This document shows positions 28,711-36,326 of a stretch of 64,000 bases of DNA, piece by piece. How positions within the stretch are numbered: position 1 is the first letter of the stretch; each line of letters opens with the position of its first letter. The notes under the pieces are model-generated. The model saw only the letters and a list, made by a program, of their open reading frames with translations, did not search any database and was not told the origin of the DNA. A program made the position numbers and the translations under genes. This stretch comes from Chitinophaga deserti (lineage in GTDB: Bacteria; Bacteroidota; Bacteroidia; Chitinophagales; Chitinophagaceae): contig NZ_QFFK01000015.1 in assembly GCF_003149455.1 (NCBI RefSeq), positions 1 to 64,000 of the forward strand. The letters are read 5' to 3'.

Positions 28711-28919
28711 TGCTGGATATTCTGATACACGAAACTATCCGGAACACTACCAGAGGCCGGAAAGGTCTTAGCTGTAGAAGGGTGTCGGGCGGCAGGAGTC
28801 CGGGTATGAATTGCGATTATCATGATTGTGCTTTTAAAGGCGACTGTCAAAAAAAGACATCCGGAATTGCGTATATTTAGAAGCACAGGCTATTGAAATA
28901 ACCCTATAACGTATTGAAA

Positions 28920-29834
28920 ATGAGAAAAGGAAGTTTGATATATAAATATCCGGTTATCTCTTTTGTGGTACTTACATTCCTGATTACTCATGTACTAAAT
29001 CCAATTATAGTAGAGATAGTTCACATCTTGTTTCCTGGTTTTTCATTCAATTTTCCTGCGTCCCAACTGAATGAAAGAAGTCTGCTGGCGCAATATGGAG
29101 GTACTATTGCCGCTATATTCGTTACTGTAAGATTATACGGTTGGAAAGGTTTGCAATCAGTAATTCTTTTAAGCAGGTTGAGCGTTGTTACCATTCCCTG
29201 GTTATTTGCAGGTCTGCTGTTGCCTTTGGTTATGATTGTTTTATCTTTTCTGCTTTCGGGAGTAGGTATGAACGTTTTGTTAATGACGCTGCATGATCAT
29301 TGGCCGTTTTATTTACTTATAATATTGGGTTTTGTAATTTCTGCCGGTCTTGCCGAAGAATTTGGCTGGCGCGGTTTTTTGCTTCCTCAGTTACTGAAGG
29401 CTATGCATCCCCTGATGGCAACATTCATAGTTTTTGTTGTTCTAAGCCTGTGGCACTTCCCGGCACTCCTCGCCGGTTGGAAAAATGAGCCAATTTTACC
29501 CTGGATTATCCTTGCATTAGCAATTGCAATAATTCACTCATGGTTGTTTTTCAAGTCTAAGGGTAATCTAATTGTAGTGATAATATTTCATGCTTCGTTT
29601 GATGCGCAATATTCGTTTTATTCCCAGTTTATTCCCAATGCTGAAATTGCCAATTCGCCCTTTCATCAGGGTTGGGCGTATATCACATTGTATTGCATAT
29701 TAGCTTCAGCATTAATAGTATTAACTAAGGGGAAGTTAGGATACGATCACTCAATTTTGAATAGCAAAGGTTTTTATGGGGAAGATAGATTGAATACTGT
29801 TGATCACATTATCGTTGAAAATAGTACCAGGTAA
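28920..29834 (+). CDS. CPBP family intramembrane metalloprotease
   Basis: A 304-residue polytopic membrane protein with about eight hydrophobic helices. The CPBP (CAAX protease/bacteriocin-processing) motifs are present: GLAEEFGWRGFLLPQ (EExxxR) near residue 145, LSLWHFPALLAG (second motif with His) and the third motif IIFHASFDAQ. These are the putative metal ligands of an Rce1-like protease. Bacterial members serve in bacteriocin immunity or membrane-protein turnover; no bacteriocin gene is visible beside it. ATG 28920 is preferred to TTG two codons earlier. Lower GC than its neighbours suggests possible transfer. Confidence 0.85.
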   Translation: MRKGSLIYKYPVISFVVLTFLITHVLNPIIVEIVHILFPGFSFNFPASQLNERSLLAQYGGTIAAIFVTVRLYGWKGLQSVILLSRLSVVTIPWLFAGLLLPLVMIVLSFLLSGVGMNVLLMTLHDHWPFYLLIILGFVISAGLAEEFGWRGFLLPQLLKAMHPLMATFIVFVVLSLWHFPALLAGWKNEPILPWIILALAIAIIHSWLFFKSKGNLIVVIIFHASFDAQYSFYSQFIPNAEIANSPFHQGWAYITLYCILASALIVLTKGKLGYDHSILNSKGFYGEDRLNTVDHIIVENSTR

Positions 29835-29848
29835 ATTGCCTGTAATAG

Positions 29849-29880
29849 AAAAAGGTTGAAGGGAAATCTTCAACCTTTTT
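29849..29880. terminator. Bidirectional terminator between CPBP and SRPBCC-like genes
   Basis: A 13-bp stem (aaaaaggttgaag / cttcaaccttttt) with a 6-base loop lies between two convergent genes. The stem is almost the same as that of the terminator at 14068-14103. Confidence 0.85.
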
Positions 29881-29912
29881 TGGGTGTGCCTTTGCAGGCT
29901 TATTATATGTCT

Positions 29913-30419
29913 TTATTCCAACAGCTTTTTCAGTCCCGCTTCATAATTGGCAATTTCTGCGATCAGGGTGTCGGTCAGTGCTTTTTTAGCAGCTTTATCC
30001 CCATCCATGATGATAGACCAGCGAACAAGCGAAGTGTCTTTACTATCAGGGATAGATTCTACCAGTGCGGTAACGATTGCTTTTGTTACTCCGGAGGGAA
30101 GTGGGGTTGTAACTTCAATCACGAAAAATTTATATGCCTCGTGTACCTGTTGTATTTCATCTGAACGCTTGCGGCCGTCTGCAAATTCGAGGTCGCGGAA
30201 CTGTGTGCCCCCGGTGGTACGGATGTTTACTGCGGTGATCATGCCGTTGGAGTATTCTTTAACTTTCGGCAGGTCGCGGATGGTTTGCCAGATGGTGGGT
30301 ACGTCGTTTTTGATCCGGGTTTCATGGAGGTATTCCGGGGTAACTTTTTGTGCTGCTCCCATTTGCGCCATGGCGGATCCGCTCCAGCAAATCAATAGCA
30401 ATAGCAGGTACTTCTTCAT
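29913..30419 (-). CDS. Periplasmic SRPBCC-like protein
   Basis: A 168-residue protein with signal peptide (cleavage after GSAMAQ). The pattern of the mature part (VPTIWQTIRDLPKVKEYS, then VRWSIIMDG and the long C-terminal helix TDTLIAEIANYEAGLKKLLE) fits the SRPBCC/START-like helix-grip fold that binds small hydrophobic ligands. No catalytic residue can be assigned. It is monocistronic, ending at the shared terminator. Confidence 0.65.
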   Translation of the reverse strand: MKKYLLLLLICWSGSAMAQMGAAQKVTPEYLHETRIKNDVPTIWQTIRDLPKVKEYSNGMITAVNIRTTGGTQFRDLEFADGRKRSDEIQQVHEAYKFFVIEVTTPLPSGVTKAIVTALVESIPDSKDTSLVRWSIIMDGDKAAKKALTDTLIAEIANYEAGLKKLLE

Positions 30420-30544
30420 AATTCCAGTTGATTTTTGGAAAAAGTAAAAGATTTGCCGGGAATGGAAGGGAGTTAATATGCAAACGGGATAAATTCAGGG
30501 ACGAAATCCCGGGGCGTTAACAAAAATGTTGTGGTGTGGCAAAC

Positions 30545-31273
30545 TTAACCCAGCGGATTTTCAGGTATGCCGCAGCCGGATACCTTTATAAGTTGCTTTA
30601 TGTCCTTGATGCAGATTTTTTTGTTGTGCGAGGTAATTATGCCTGCAGACTTAAACTCTGTGAGAAACCTTACAATATTCTCCTTACCGGTCCCTACCAT
30701 ATTGGCGAGGTCACTACGGGAAAGATTGATCATTATATCTTCACCAGCCGCTGTTTCTTCTTTGAATTTTTCGCGCAATACTATTAATGTAATCGCCAGC
30801 CTTTCCTTCACAGATCGCTGTGCAAATACTGAAATGCTGTTTGCCAGTACGGTGAATTCATGACTGAGGATTTTGAGTAATCTTCGCGGTAATACGCTGG
30901 ATTTCTCCAGGATAGCCAGGAAATCTTCTTTAGGTATAAATGCAATGACACTTTCCTCTATTGTAGCAGCGGAGTCGGGATAGCGTTCTTCCGCCAGTAT
31001 AGCATGATATCCGATTAATTCGCCCGCATTGGCAACGTATATGATCTGTTCCCGGGCGGTATGGTCAACCTGGTACTTTTTAACCTTACCCTTTTTAATA
31101 AAGAAAATACCGGAAGCAACAGCTCCCTCCCTGAATATTACTTCGCCTTTCCCATAACGTTGTTCAGACATATGAGAGAGAAGAGCGGCATACTCTTCTT
31201 CGGGCAGATTATTCAGGATGGATTGAGACTTGAAATTCCATTTATAGATAGGAAACAGACCTTCTAAACTCAT
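30545..31273 (-). CDS. Crp/Fnr family transcriptional regulator (paralogue 1)
   Basis: A 242-residue regulator. The N-terminal cyclic-nucleotide-binding-like domain covers about 15-130 (EVIFREGAVASGIFFIKKGK); the HTH_Crp domain is at about 150-230, with the recognition helix around MVGTGKENIVRFL, in which Glu and Arg sit where Fnr has E209 and R213. There is no N-terminal Cys cluster, so it is not an oxygen-sensing Fnr. It is closely related (roughly 60% by eye) to the regulator at 32728-33435. It is divergent from the GcvH-like gene, and the dyad TTGAAAAGTATCAA lies in the shared 95-nt intergenic region. Confidence 0.88.
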   Translation of the reverse strand: MSLEGLFPIYKWNFKSQSILNNLPEEEYAALLSHMSEQRYGKGEVIFREGAVASGIFFIKKGKVKKYQVDHTAREQIIYVANAGELIGYHAILAEERYPDSAATIEESVIAFIPKEDFLAILEKSSVLPRRLLKILSHEFTVLANSISVFAQRSVKERLAITLIVLREKFKEETAAGEDIMINLSRSDLANMVGTGKENIVRFLTEFKSAGIITSHNKKICIKDIKQLIKVSGCGIPENPLG

Positions 31274-31294
31274 AGAACATGACCCATTTGGCAG

Positions 31295-31364
31295 AAAAGT
31301 GATTTTTTGCAGGTTTTTAATTGAAAAGTATCAATTAAACCGAATGCAATCAAAGGTACCTTTG
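31295..31364 (+). promoter_or_regulatory. Promoter P1: FNR-like dyad plus -7 element, with extra conserved box
   Basis: Three elements: AAAAGTGATTTTTTGCA at 31295-31311; the dyad TTGAAAAGTATCAA at 31321-31334 (extended to AATT...AATT at 31319-31336), one mismatch from the FNR consensus TTGATnnnnATCAA; and TACCTTTG at 31357-31364. No -33 TTG is present, which fits an activator-dependent promoter. If transcription starts at the ATG (31369), the dyad centre is at -41.5, the class II activator position. The same three elements with the same spacing recur on the minus strand at 35056-35125. Confidence 0.75.
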
Positions 31365-31368
31365 CAAA

Positions 31369-31773
31369 ATGAAAGTATCAACTATTTCTCGTCCGAGGAT
31401 TAATTTCACAGACAATCATGAGTGGATTGATTTAAACGGTAGTGTTGGTTTTGTAGGTATTTCTGCTCATAGACTGAAAGGAATTAAAAATATAGTTAAT
31501 ATAGTATGGCATAATCCCAAAGGCATTATTGTGAAAGGGGCTGTTATTGCTGAAATCCACACGGCCGATGAGATTATTTTTATTCAGGCACCTCTCGGTT
31601 GCAAGTATCTTGGCCGGAATCAAAAATTATCAGGTAATCTGAACCTTGTATTGGAAAGCCCGCAGGACAATGGCTGGATTTTTTTCGTGACCCCGCTGAA
31701 ATTTCACAGCCAGGCCCCGCTACTTTCACCTGAATGTTATCAGAAGTTAATACGGTCAAAAGTTGCTAATTAG
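31369..31773 (+). CDS. GcvH-like protein lacking the lipoyl lysine
   Basis: A 134-residue protein with the outline of the glycine-cleavage H protein: NHEWIDLNGSVGFVGISAH near the N-terminus matches the H-protein DHEW...VGIT block, and IQAPLGCKYLGRNQKL matches the second half of the lipoyl-domain hammerhead. In true GcvH the lipoylated Lys lies seven residues before the AP of this motif; here that place holds D67 and the surrounding ESVK motif is absent. It therefore cannot carry lipoate in the normal way. No glycine-cleavage genes are nearby. It starts P1 operon, probably leaderless, with the methyltransferase gene 17 nt downstream. Confidence 0.65.
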   Translation: MKVSTISRPRINFTDNHEWIDLNGSVGFVGISAHRLKGIKNIVNIVWHNPKGIIVKGAVIAEIHTADEIIFIQAPLGCKYLGRNQKLSGNLNLVLESPQDNGWIFFVTPLKFHSQAPLLSPECYQKLIRSKVAN

Positions 31774-31790
31774 TAAGGGGAAATAAGCTA

Positions 31791-32372
31791 ATGAAACCAG
31801 CATGGTATTTGACGGATGCATCCTTCGACTGGCTGTTCCCGGAAAGGATCCAACAATTGTCAAAGCGGCATTGGACCCCTGTGGGAATTGCAAAAAGTGC
31901 GGCTGCATTCCTGGCATCAGCAGGGGGTGGAAAGATCCTCGATATAGGAAGTGGTGTTGGTAAATTTACCCTTATCGGTGCACATTACTACCCGGGATCA
32001 ATTTTTTATGGTGTTGAGCAAAGAAGTGAATTGCATCATTATGCATTGGCAGCAAAAGAATACACGAAAACGGGCAATTCAGCATTTATAGAAGGCAACT
32101 TCACGCAGGTTAACCTTGCAGATTATGATCACTTCTACTTCTACAATTCCTTTTTTGAAAATTTAGACCCCGGAAACAGCATTGATCAGCAGATTGATTA
32201 TTCCATCAGTCTTTACCGGTACTATACGCGCTATTTGTACAGAGAGCTCGAAAACAAGCCTGTGGGAACGCGGCTGGTTACTTTTCATAGCCTGGAAGAT
32301 GAAGTGCCTCCCGATTATTGGTTGATAAATGCCTCTGAAGATTCTCTGCTGAAAATGTGGATGAAGAAATGA
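31791..32372 (+). CDS. Class I SAM-dependent methyltransferase (paralogue 1)
   Basis: A 193-residue Rossmann-fold methyltransferase. Motif I is KILDIGSGVGKFTLIGA (about 46-62), the acidic ribose-binding position is in FYGVEQRSEL (about 76), and a motif IV-like FYFYNSFFEN lies near 118. The layout resembles DOT1-like protein methyltransferases, so a protein substrate is possible, but this is inference. The sequence is close (roughly 65% by eye) to the minus-strand gene at 34267-34863. Its neighbours in the operon are the GcvH-like protein upstream and a small unknown protein 22 nt downstream. Confidence 0.78.
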   Translation: MKPAWYLTDASFDWLFPERIQQLSKRHWTPVGIAKSAAAFLASAGGGKILDIGSGVGKFTLIGAHYYPGSIFYGVEQRSELHHYALAAKEYTKTGNSAFIEGNFTQVNLADYDHFYFYNSFFENLDPGNSIDQQIDYSISLYRYYTRYLYRELENKPVGTRLVTFHSLEDEVPPDYWLINASEDSLLKMWMKK

Positions 32373-32394
32373 TATATAATAAATACATCAGACC

Positions 32395-32649
32395 ATGACA
32401 ATTGATTTAAATGTAACTACAATACTTGAACAGATCAGCAGGGCAAAAAACAATATAGAAGTGGAAGCGGTTATCCGGGAATCTGTTAATAACATGACTA
32501 CGATGAATAATGGAACTATCGTACAGCGCTGCCTTGGTAAATTAGAGATGGCATTGGAAAGGATCCCACCGATTGAATGCAGCAGCGAGCAATGGAGCGC
32601 TTATCGTTTCGCACTCATTTGTATCAGAACTAAAGCTGCATGCATATAA
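32395..32649 (+). CDS. Small protein of unknown function
   Basis: An 84-residue, probably helical, cytosolic protein with no family that I recognise. It has three Cys residues in its second half (RCLG, IECSS and the terminal AACI). It lies between the methyltransferase (22 nt gap) and the second Crp/Fnr regulator (78 nt gap) and has no visible promoter of its own, so it most likely belongs to the P1 operon. No counterpart of it is encoded in the mirror half of the module. Confidence 0.6.
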   Translation: MTIDLNVTTILEQISRAKNNIEVEAVIRESVNNMTTMNNGTIVQRCLGKLEMALERIPPIECSSEQWSAYRFALICIRTKAACI

Positions 32650-32727
32650 CGCCTCGCCTGAGAAGAATGTATTAATGAAGCAGTTTTGCGGGAGTCTTGT
32701 CAGCTTAGAAATCTTATTTAGCGGGTT

Positions 32728-33435
32728 ATGAGTATCAAGGATAAATTTCCAATTGATAAATGGGATGTCAAAAGTGAATCCATTCTTGCCGATCTTCCAC
32801 CTGATGTTTTCCAGTTGTTGACAAACCATATGAGTGAGCAGGTTTATAAAAAGAATGAATTGATTTTTAGGGAAGGAGCATATCCATCCGGCATATTTTA
32901 CATTACCAAAGGAAAGGTCAAAAAGTATAAAGTTGATAATGATGGTAAAGAGCAGATTATCTATTTAGCTGTTACAGGGCAGCTTTTTGGCTATCATGCA
33001 GTATTATCAGAAGCCAGGTATTCTGACTCCGCAGCCGTATTGGAAGAGAGCACAGTTGCATTCATTCCAAAAGAGGATTTTCTAAATGCACTGGATTATT
33101 CCCCTTTGCTGACCAGGAGGTTACTCAAAAATTTAAGCCATGAATTTGCTGTATTGGCTAACAGCCTTTCTGTTTTCTCACTGAAAACAGTTAGGGAAAG
33201 ATTGGCCCTTCAATTAATTCTTATCCGGGAGAAGTATAAGGAGAATTATGTGGATGGGATGTTGATTGAGATAAGCATCAGTCGGGAAGATCTGGCCAGT
33301 CTTGTAGGTACTGCCAGGGAGAATATTGTAAGGGTGTTATCCGAATTCAAAGAAGAGAATATCCTGGAATCGAAAGGACGGAAAATAATGATTAAAGATG
33401 TCAACAGATTGATTACGATAGCGAACTATAAATAG
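32728..33435 (+). CDS. Crp/Fnr family transcriptional regulator (paralogue 2)
   Basis: A 235-residue regulator with the same build as the one at 30545-31273: cyclic-nucleotide-binding-like domain (about 15-130, LIFREGAYPSGIFYITKGK), dimer helix, and HTH_Crp domain (about 150-230) with the recognition helix region LVGTARENIVRVL. The Glu and Arg that contact TTGA-type half-sites are conserved, and no Fe-S Cys cluster is present. It is probably the last gene of the P1 operon, which would allow positive or negative feedback on P1. It converges on the DUF1275 gene. Confidence 0.87.
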   Translation: MSIKDKFPIDKWDVKSESILADLPPDVFQLLTNHMSEQVYKKNELIFREGAYPSGIFYITKGKVKKYKVDNDGKEQIIYLAVTGQLFGYHAVLSEARYSDSAAVLEESTVAFIPKEDFLNALDYSPLLTRRLLKNLSHEFAVLANSLSVFSLKTVRERLALQLILIREKYKENYVDGMLIEISISREDLASLVGTARENIVRVLSEFKEENILESKGRKIMIKDVNRLITIANYK

Positions 33436-33463
33436 CTGCTACTCTTCGATGATCGAAATATTA

Positions 33464-34216
33464 TCAGTGGTTAACTTCTTTTATTTTTTTATGCTGTATC
33501 CCGATGCGACGGACCATTTTGTAAAATCTAACCCGGAATGCATCATAGAACATGGCAATAAGCAGTACAATTGCCGGTATGTAGAAGGTAACATATTCGA
33601 ATTTAATAAACATATATCCTCCCACGATTCCGCCTGTCAGGAAGAAAGTGATGATAACGAGGCGCAGGATTATTTTTTTTCTTTCGGTTGCAATGTTTTT
33701 ATCAGAAGCTGATATTAATGTATACAGGTCAATCCCGAGATCTGTAAACATTCCGGTCAGGTGTGTGGTTCTAACCACATATCCGGAAATTGTGGATACC
33801 AGGGCATTTTGCATTCCCATTGCAAATAGCAGGCTTCCGGCAAAGTACTCTGTTTTGATGATGGAATGATCAAAAGTATATCCAAAAGTGCCTGCCAGCA
33901 AAAGGATTACTATCTCGCATAAAATAGGTATTGCATATCCCGGTCTTTTGTTTTTTCCTTTATTGCCGGTGCAGAGACTTGAAAAAAATGCCCCGGCAAG
34001 AAAGAGCAGCAGCCATAGGCCAACCATCCTGGCGGAACGGAAATCTCCCGTGGCCAACTTCTGCGCCAGTAGTGCAGCATGGCCGGTTACATTAGTGGTT
34101 AGTACAGCAAAAGCCAATAAACCGGCTGCATTTACCATTCCGGCAGTGAAACATAATAGTACGGCAAGCCGTAAATTATGCCTGTAGTTTCTTTTTCGTC
34201 CTACATGTCGCAGCAT
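33464..34216 (-). CDS. DUF1275 (YoaK) family membrane protein
   Basis: A 250-residue inner-membrane protein with about six to seven hydrophobic helices. The first helices (RLAVLLCFTAGMVNAAGLLA, followed by TTNVTGHAALLAQKLATG) match DUF1275, a family of unknown function sometimes called YoaK. A charged cytosolic loop (GNKGKNKRP) separates the halves. It lies 50 nt downstream of the second methyltransferase gene on the same strand, so both are probably expressed from promoter P2. Confidence 0.82.
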   Translation of the reverse strand: MLRHVGRKRNYRHNLRLAVLLCFTAGMVNAAGLLAFAVLTTNVTGHAALLAQKLATGDFRSARMVGLWLLLFLAGAFFSSLCTGNKGKNKRPGYAIPILCEIVILLLAGTFGYTFDHSIIKTEYFAGSLLFAMGMQNALVSTISGYVVRTTHLTGMFTDLGIDLYTLISASDKNIATERKKIILRLVIITFFLTGGIVGGYMFIKFEYVTFYIPAIVLLIAMFYDAFRVRFYKMVRRIGIQHKKIKEVNH

Positions 34217-34266
34217 TTGTTTTCATTATTCCCGGGTTTAATATGCGCCCTATATCACTTTCCCGG

Positions 34267-34863
34267 TTATCGTTTTATCCACATTTTTAAGAGAAAATCA
34301 ACTGTAGCATCTACAACCTGATAGCTCGGGGGGATTTCATCTTCCAGGCTATGAAATGTCACTACTCTGGTGCCGCTTGGTTTGTTGTCCAGTGCTTTGT
34401 ACATATATCGTGTATAGTAGTTGTAAAGGCTGGTGGAATACTCCATATCCTGGTCTATTTGCCCTTCATTGACAATGTTTTCAAAGAAAGAATTGTAGAA
34501 ATAGAAATTATCAAAGTCATCAAAATCTATCTGCGTAAAGTTATTGTTGATGAATTCAACATTCAGTGATGCGGTCCGTTCTCTGGCAGCTTGTGCAAAA
34601 TGATATAACTCTTTACGTTGCTCCACTCCATAGAATTTGGCTTCCGGGGATTGATGTGCAGCTATAAGACAGAATTTGCCAACGCCGCTTCCAATATCAA
34701 GAATTCTTTTGCCGTTTCCGGAAGCCAGGAATTTGGCGGATTTTCTTGCTACCTCCATAGGTGTCCAGTGCAGCTTGGATAATTGCTGAATCCTCTCCGG
34801 ATACAACCAGTCAAATGCCGCATCACTCACATACCACGTAGGGCTGGACGTAATATTTTCCAT
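34267..34863 (-). CDS. Class I SAM-dependent methyltransferase (paralogue 2)
   Basis: A 198-residue paralogue of the methyltransferase at 31791-32372, alignable almost end to end. Conserved blocks: FDWLYPERIQQLSKLHWTP, motif I RILDIGSGVGKFCLIAA, FYGVEQRKEL, FYFYNSFFEN and VTFHSLEDEIPPSY. The conserved block outside the SAM site suggests the two enzymes share a substrate type. The start codon lies about 190 nt downstream of the predicted P2 start site, so this copy has a long leader, whereas the P1 operon starts with a leaderless gene. The DUF1275 gene follows. Confidence 0.78.
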   Translation of the reverse strand: MENITSSPTWYVSDAAFDWLYPERIQQLSKLHWTPMEVARKSAKFLASGNGKRILDIGSGVGKFCLIAAHQSPEAKFYGVEQRKELYHFAQAARERTASLNVEFINNNFTQIDFDDFDNFYFYNSFFENIVNEGQIDQDMEYSTSLYNYYTRYMYKALDNKPSGTRVVTFHSLEDEIPPSYQVVDATVDFLLKMWIKR

Positions 34864-34915
34864 ATTTTTTGCTGACGATTTTAGAAAGAATTTACTGTTA
34901 GCTGGCAGAAAACAG

Positions 34916-35002
34916 TTAACCGGGTAACCGGGGGAGAATGTGTTTACTCATGAGGAATGCAGACGGTTTTGCCAGGACTGATACTGCCATTGATATTTCC
35001 AT
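34916..35002 (-). CDS. Possible 28-residue leader peptide ORF
   Basis: A short open frame (MEISMAVSVLAKPSAFLMSK then eight more residues ending RLPG) lies between the predicted P2 start site (about 35051) and the second methyltransferase gene. A frame on the opposite strand (34938-35083, 48 codons) and a start-less minus-strand frame overlap it, so coding is unproven. Its position makes a leader peptide or a small gene of the same transcript possible. Confidence 0.22.
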   Translation of the reverse strand: MEISMAVSVLAKPSAFLMSKHILPRLPG

Positions 35003-35055
35003 ATCCGCTGTGCTTTCCAGCTATTTCAACTTGAACCCCTTTATTATTTTTAGTG

Positions 35056-35125
35056 CAAAGTTACTGGAAGATCCTTTCGGATAAGTTGATACTTTTCAAC
35101 GGTATTATTGCAAAAAGTCACTTTT
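35056..35125 (-). promoter_or_regulatory. Promoter P2: same FNR-like dyad, -7 element and extra box as P1
   Basis: Read on the minus strand: AAAAGTGACTTTTTGCA (35125-35109), then nine bases, TTGAAAAGTATCAA (35099-35086), then TAACTTTG (35063-35056). The dyad is identical to that of P1, the outer box differs by one base, and both spacings are identical (9 bases; 29.5 bases from dyad centre to the first T of the -7). The predicted start is about 35051. No -33 TTG is present. Confidence 0.75.
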
Positions 35126-35459
35126 GTTTAAGTAATAAACGGGAGTAGCAACAAGTGGTATGGGATTGGAACGCAAGATTGTTTGGGGGATTTTGAATCA
35201 GGTAAGATACCCGGGGGCAAACTTAAGCATTCATTAGCATTATCTACCTGTACCGGATGATGAAATATGCTGCATCACTTTCTCTGCTACTTTCGGATTG
35301 AATCTTTTGAATCCACAAACAATATAGCCCCTCAGATGCTCTTTGCCGTAATAGGGGTTCTAAATTCATTCTGGAGCCGGATTAATGCTTTTACAAGTTA
35401 GTATGAAGCTAAGGACTAGTTAAGGACAAGGTATTATCTAAGGGTTTTTGACGGCTTTT

Positions 35460-35536
35460 CATGCACTCAACATGCACTCAACATGCGCTCAGCAAGCGCT
35501 TTTGATGCACTTATCATGCACTTTTGATGCATTCAG
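35460..35536. repeat. 11-bp tandem array A (seven units)
   Basis: Seven contiguous 11-bp units: two copies of CATGCACTCAA, then CATGCGCTCAG, CAAGCGCTTTT, GATGCACTTAT, CATGCACTTTT and GATGCATTCAG. The core ATGCACT is kept in most units. The period is not a multiple of three, so it is unlikely to be coding. Confidence 0.85.
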
Positions 35537-35976
35537 GGTCGCTTTCAAACCGGAACAAATGACCCAAAAGAACCCAAATCGGAACATTTGGACCCTTTGC
35601 CTTTTTGAAATAACAGGATGTGCATACTTTTGAATTGTAATTGCAACCACACAGATCATGAGAAGACTAATCAGCATTGTTATTTGAGCTCGGGCCTTAA
35701 AGGAGACCCCAAAAAATGTATTTGTGCATAAGTGAAACTGGGCGTACTTCGTAAAATGTAAAAGAAGTGTCATGCCCAGGCGCTTTTTGGAAAGAAACTC
35801 CTAGTGGAGGATCGCCCTTAGCATGTTTACGCAACATAGAAAGTCAAGCTGTGTGAAGAAACATATAGTTACGTTTAATTTTGGGAGGCTGATAGTATTT
35901 TCATGAATGGGGCAGTAGGCAGTGCATATAACGGGAAATCCGGGTGAAACCAGCGTATAATCTAAGGGGAGTGCGT

Positions 35977-36020
35977 ATGAAAGGTGGACATAAGGTGGAC
36001 ATAAGGTGGATATGAGGTGG
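35977..36020. repeat. 11-bp tandem array B (four units)
   Basis: Four contiguous units: ATGAAAGGTGG, two copies of ACATAAGGTGG and ATATGAGGTGG, with a further AGGTGGG about 10 bases on. The sequence is unrelated to array A, but the 11-bp period is the same. Confidence 0.85.
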
Positions 36021-36277
36021 ACTTGATATTCAGGTGGGATTGTGAAAATAATATCATCGGTGGAGTGGAAAGCTACTTATCCTGTCGGATGATCTTCGGG
36101 GTGGAAGCCGTGATATTGGATGTAAATTAATGAAAAAACTGAATGGCTATTGTGGAGTGTGGGAGAGATTTATGTAAAAGAAAAAACCGCGAAAATCGCG
36201 GGTTTTAAATTGTTGCTGCACCGGAGTGTGCTTTTCTCGAACCAATTCCTCATAGGTCTAAAATATATTTGCGGTTT

Positions 36278-36312
36278 AAAAATAGCGGCCTGTGTATTTA
36301 CAGGCCACTATT
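36278..36312 (-). terminator. Terminator of rsgA
   Basis: A 13-bp stem with one mismatch (aatagcggcctgt / acaggccactatt) and loop GTATTT. On the minus strand it is followed by TTTTTAAA, and it begins 15 nt after the rsgA stop codon. Confidence 0.75.
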
Positions 36313-36326
36313 CTAATATTACGGCA

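Larger units (their letters stand above)
35126..36277. other. Gene-free stretch of about 1.15 kb
   Basis: No credible gene on either strand. The open frame at 35448-35633 runs through a tandem repeat and has no family resemblance. The stretch holds two 11-bp tandem arrays (listed separately) and, at 36181-36206, a hairpin with bulged stem that on the minus strand is followed by a T-run and may be a second terminator for rsgA. Confidence 0.6.

Noticed and set aside
34938..35083. 48-codon plus-strand open frame with a GGGGAG just before ATG
   Set aside because: It overlaps the P2 -7 region and minus-strand frames; no family resemblance, and the spacing of the purine run to ATG is too short.
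35448..35633. 61-codon open frame
   Set aside because: It arises from the 11-bp tandem array, whose period is not a multiple of three; no protein-like pattern.
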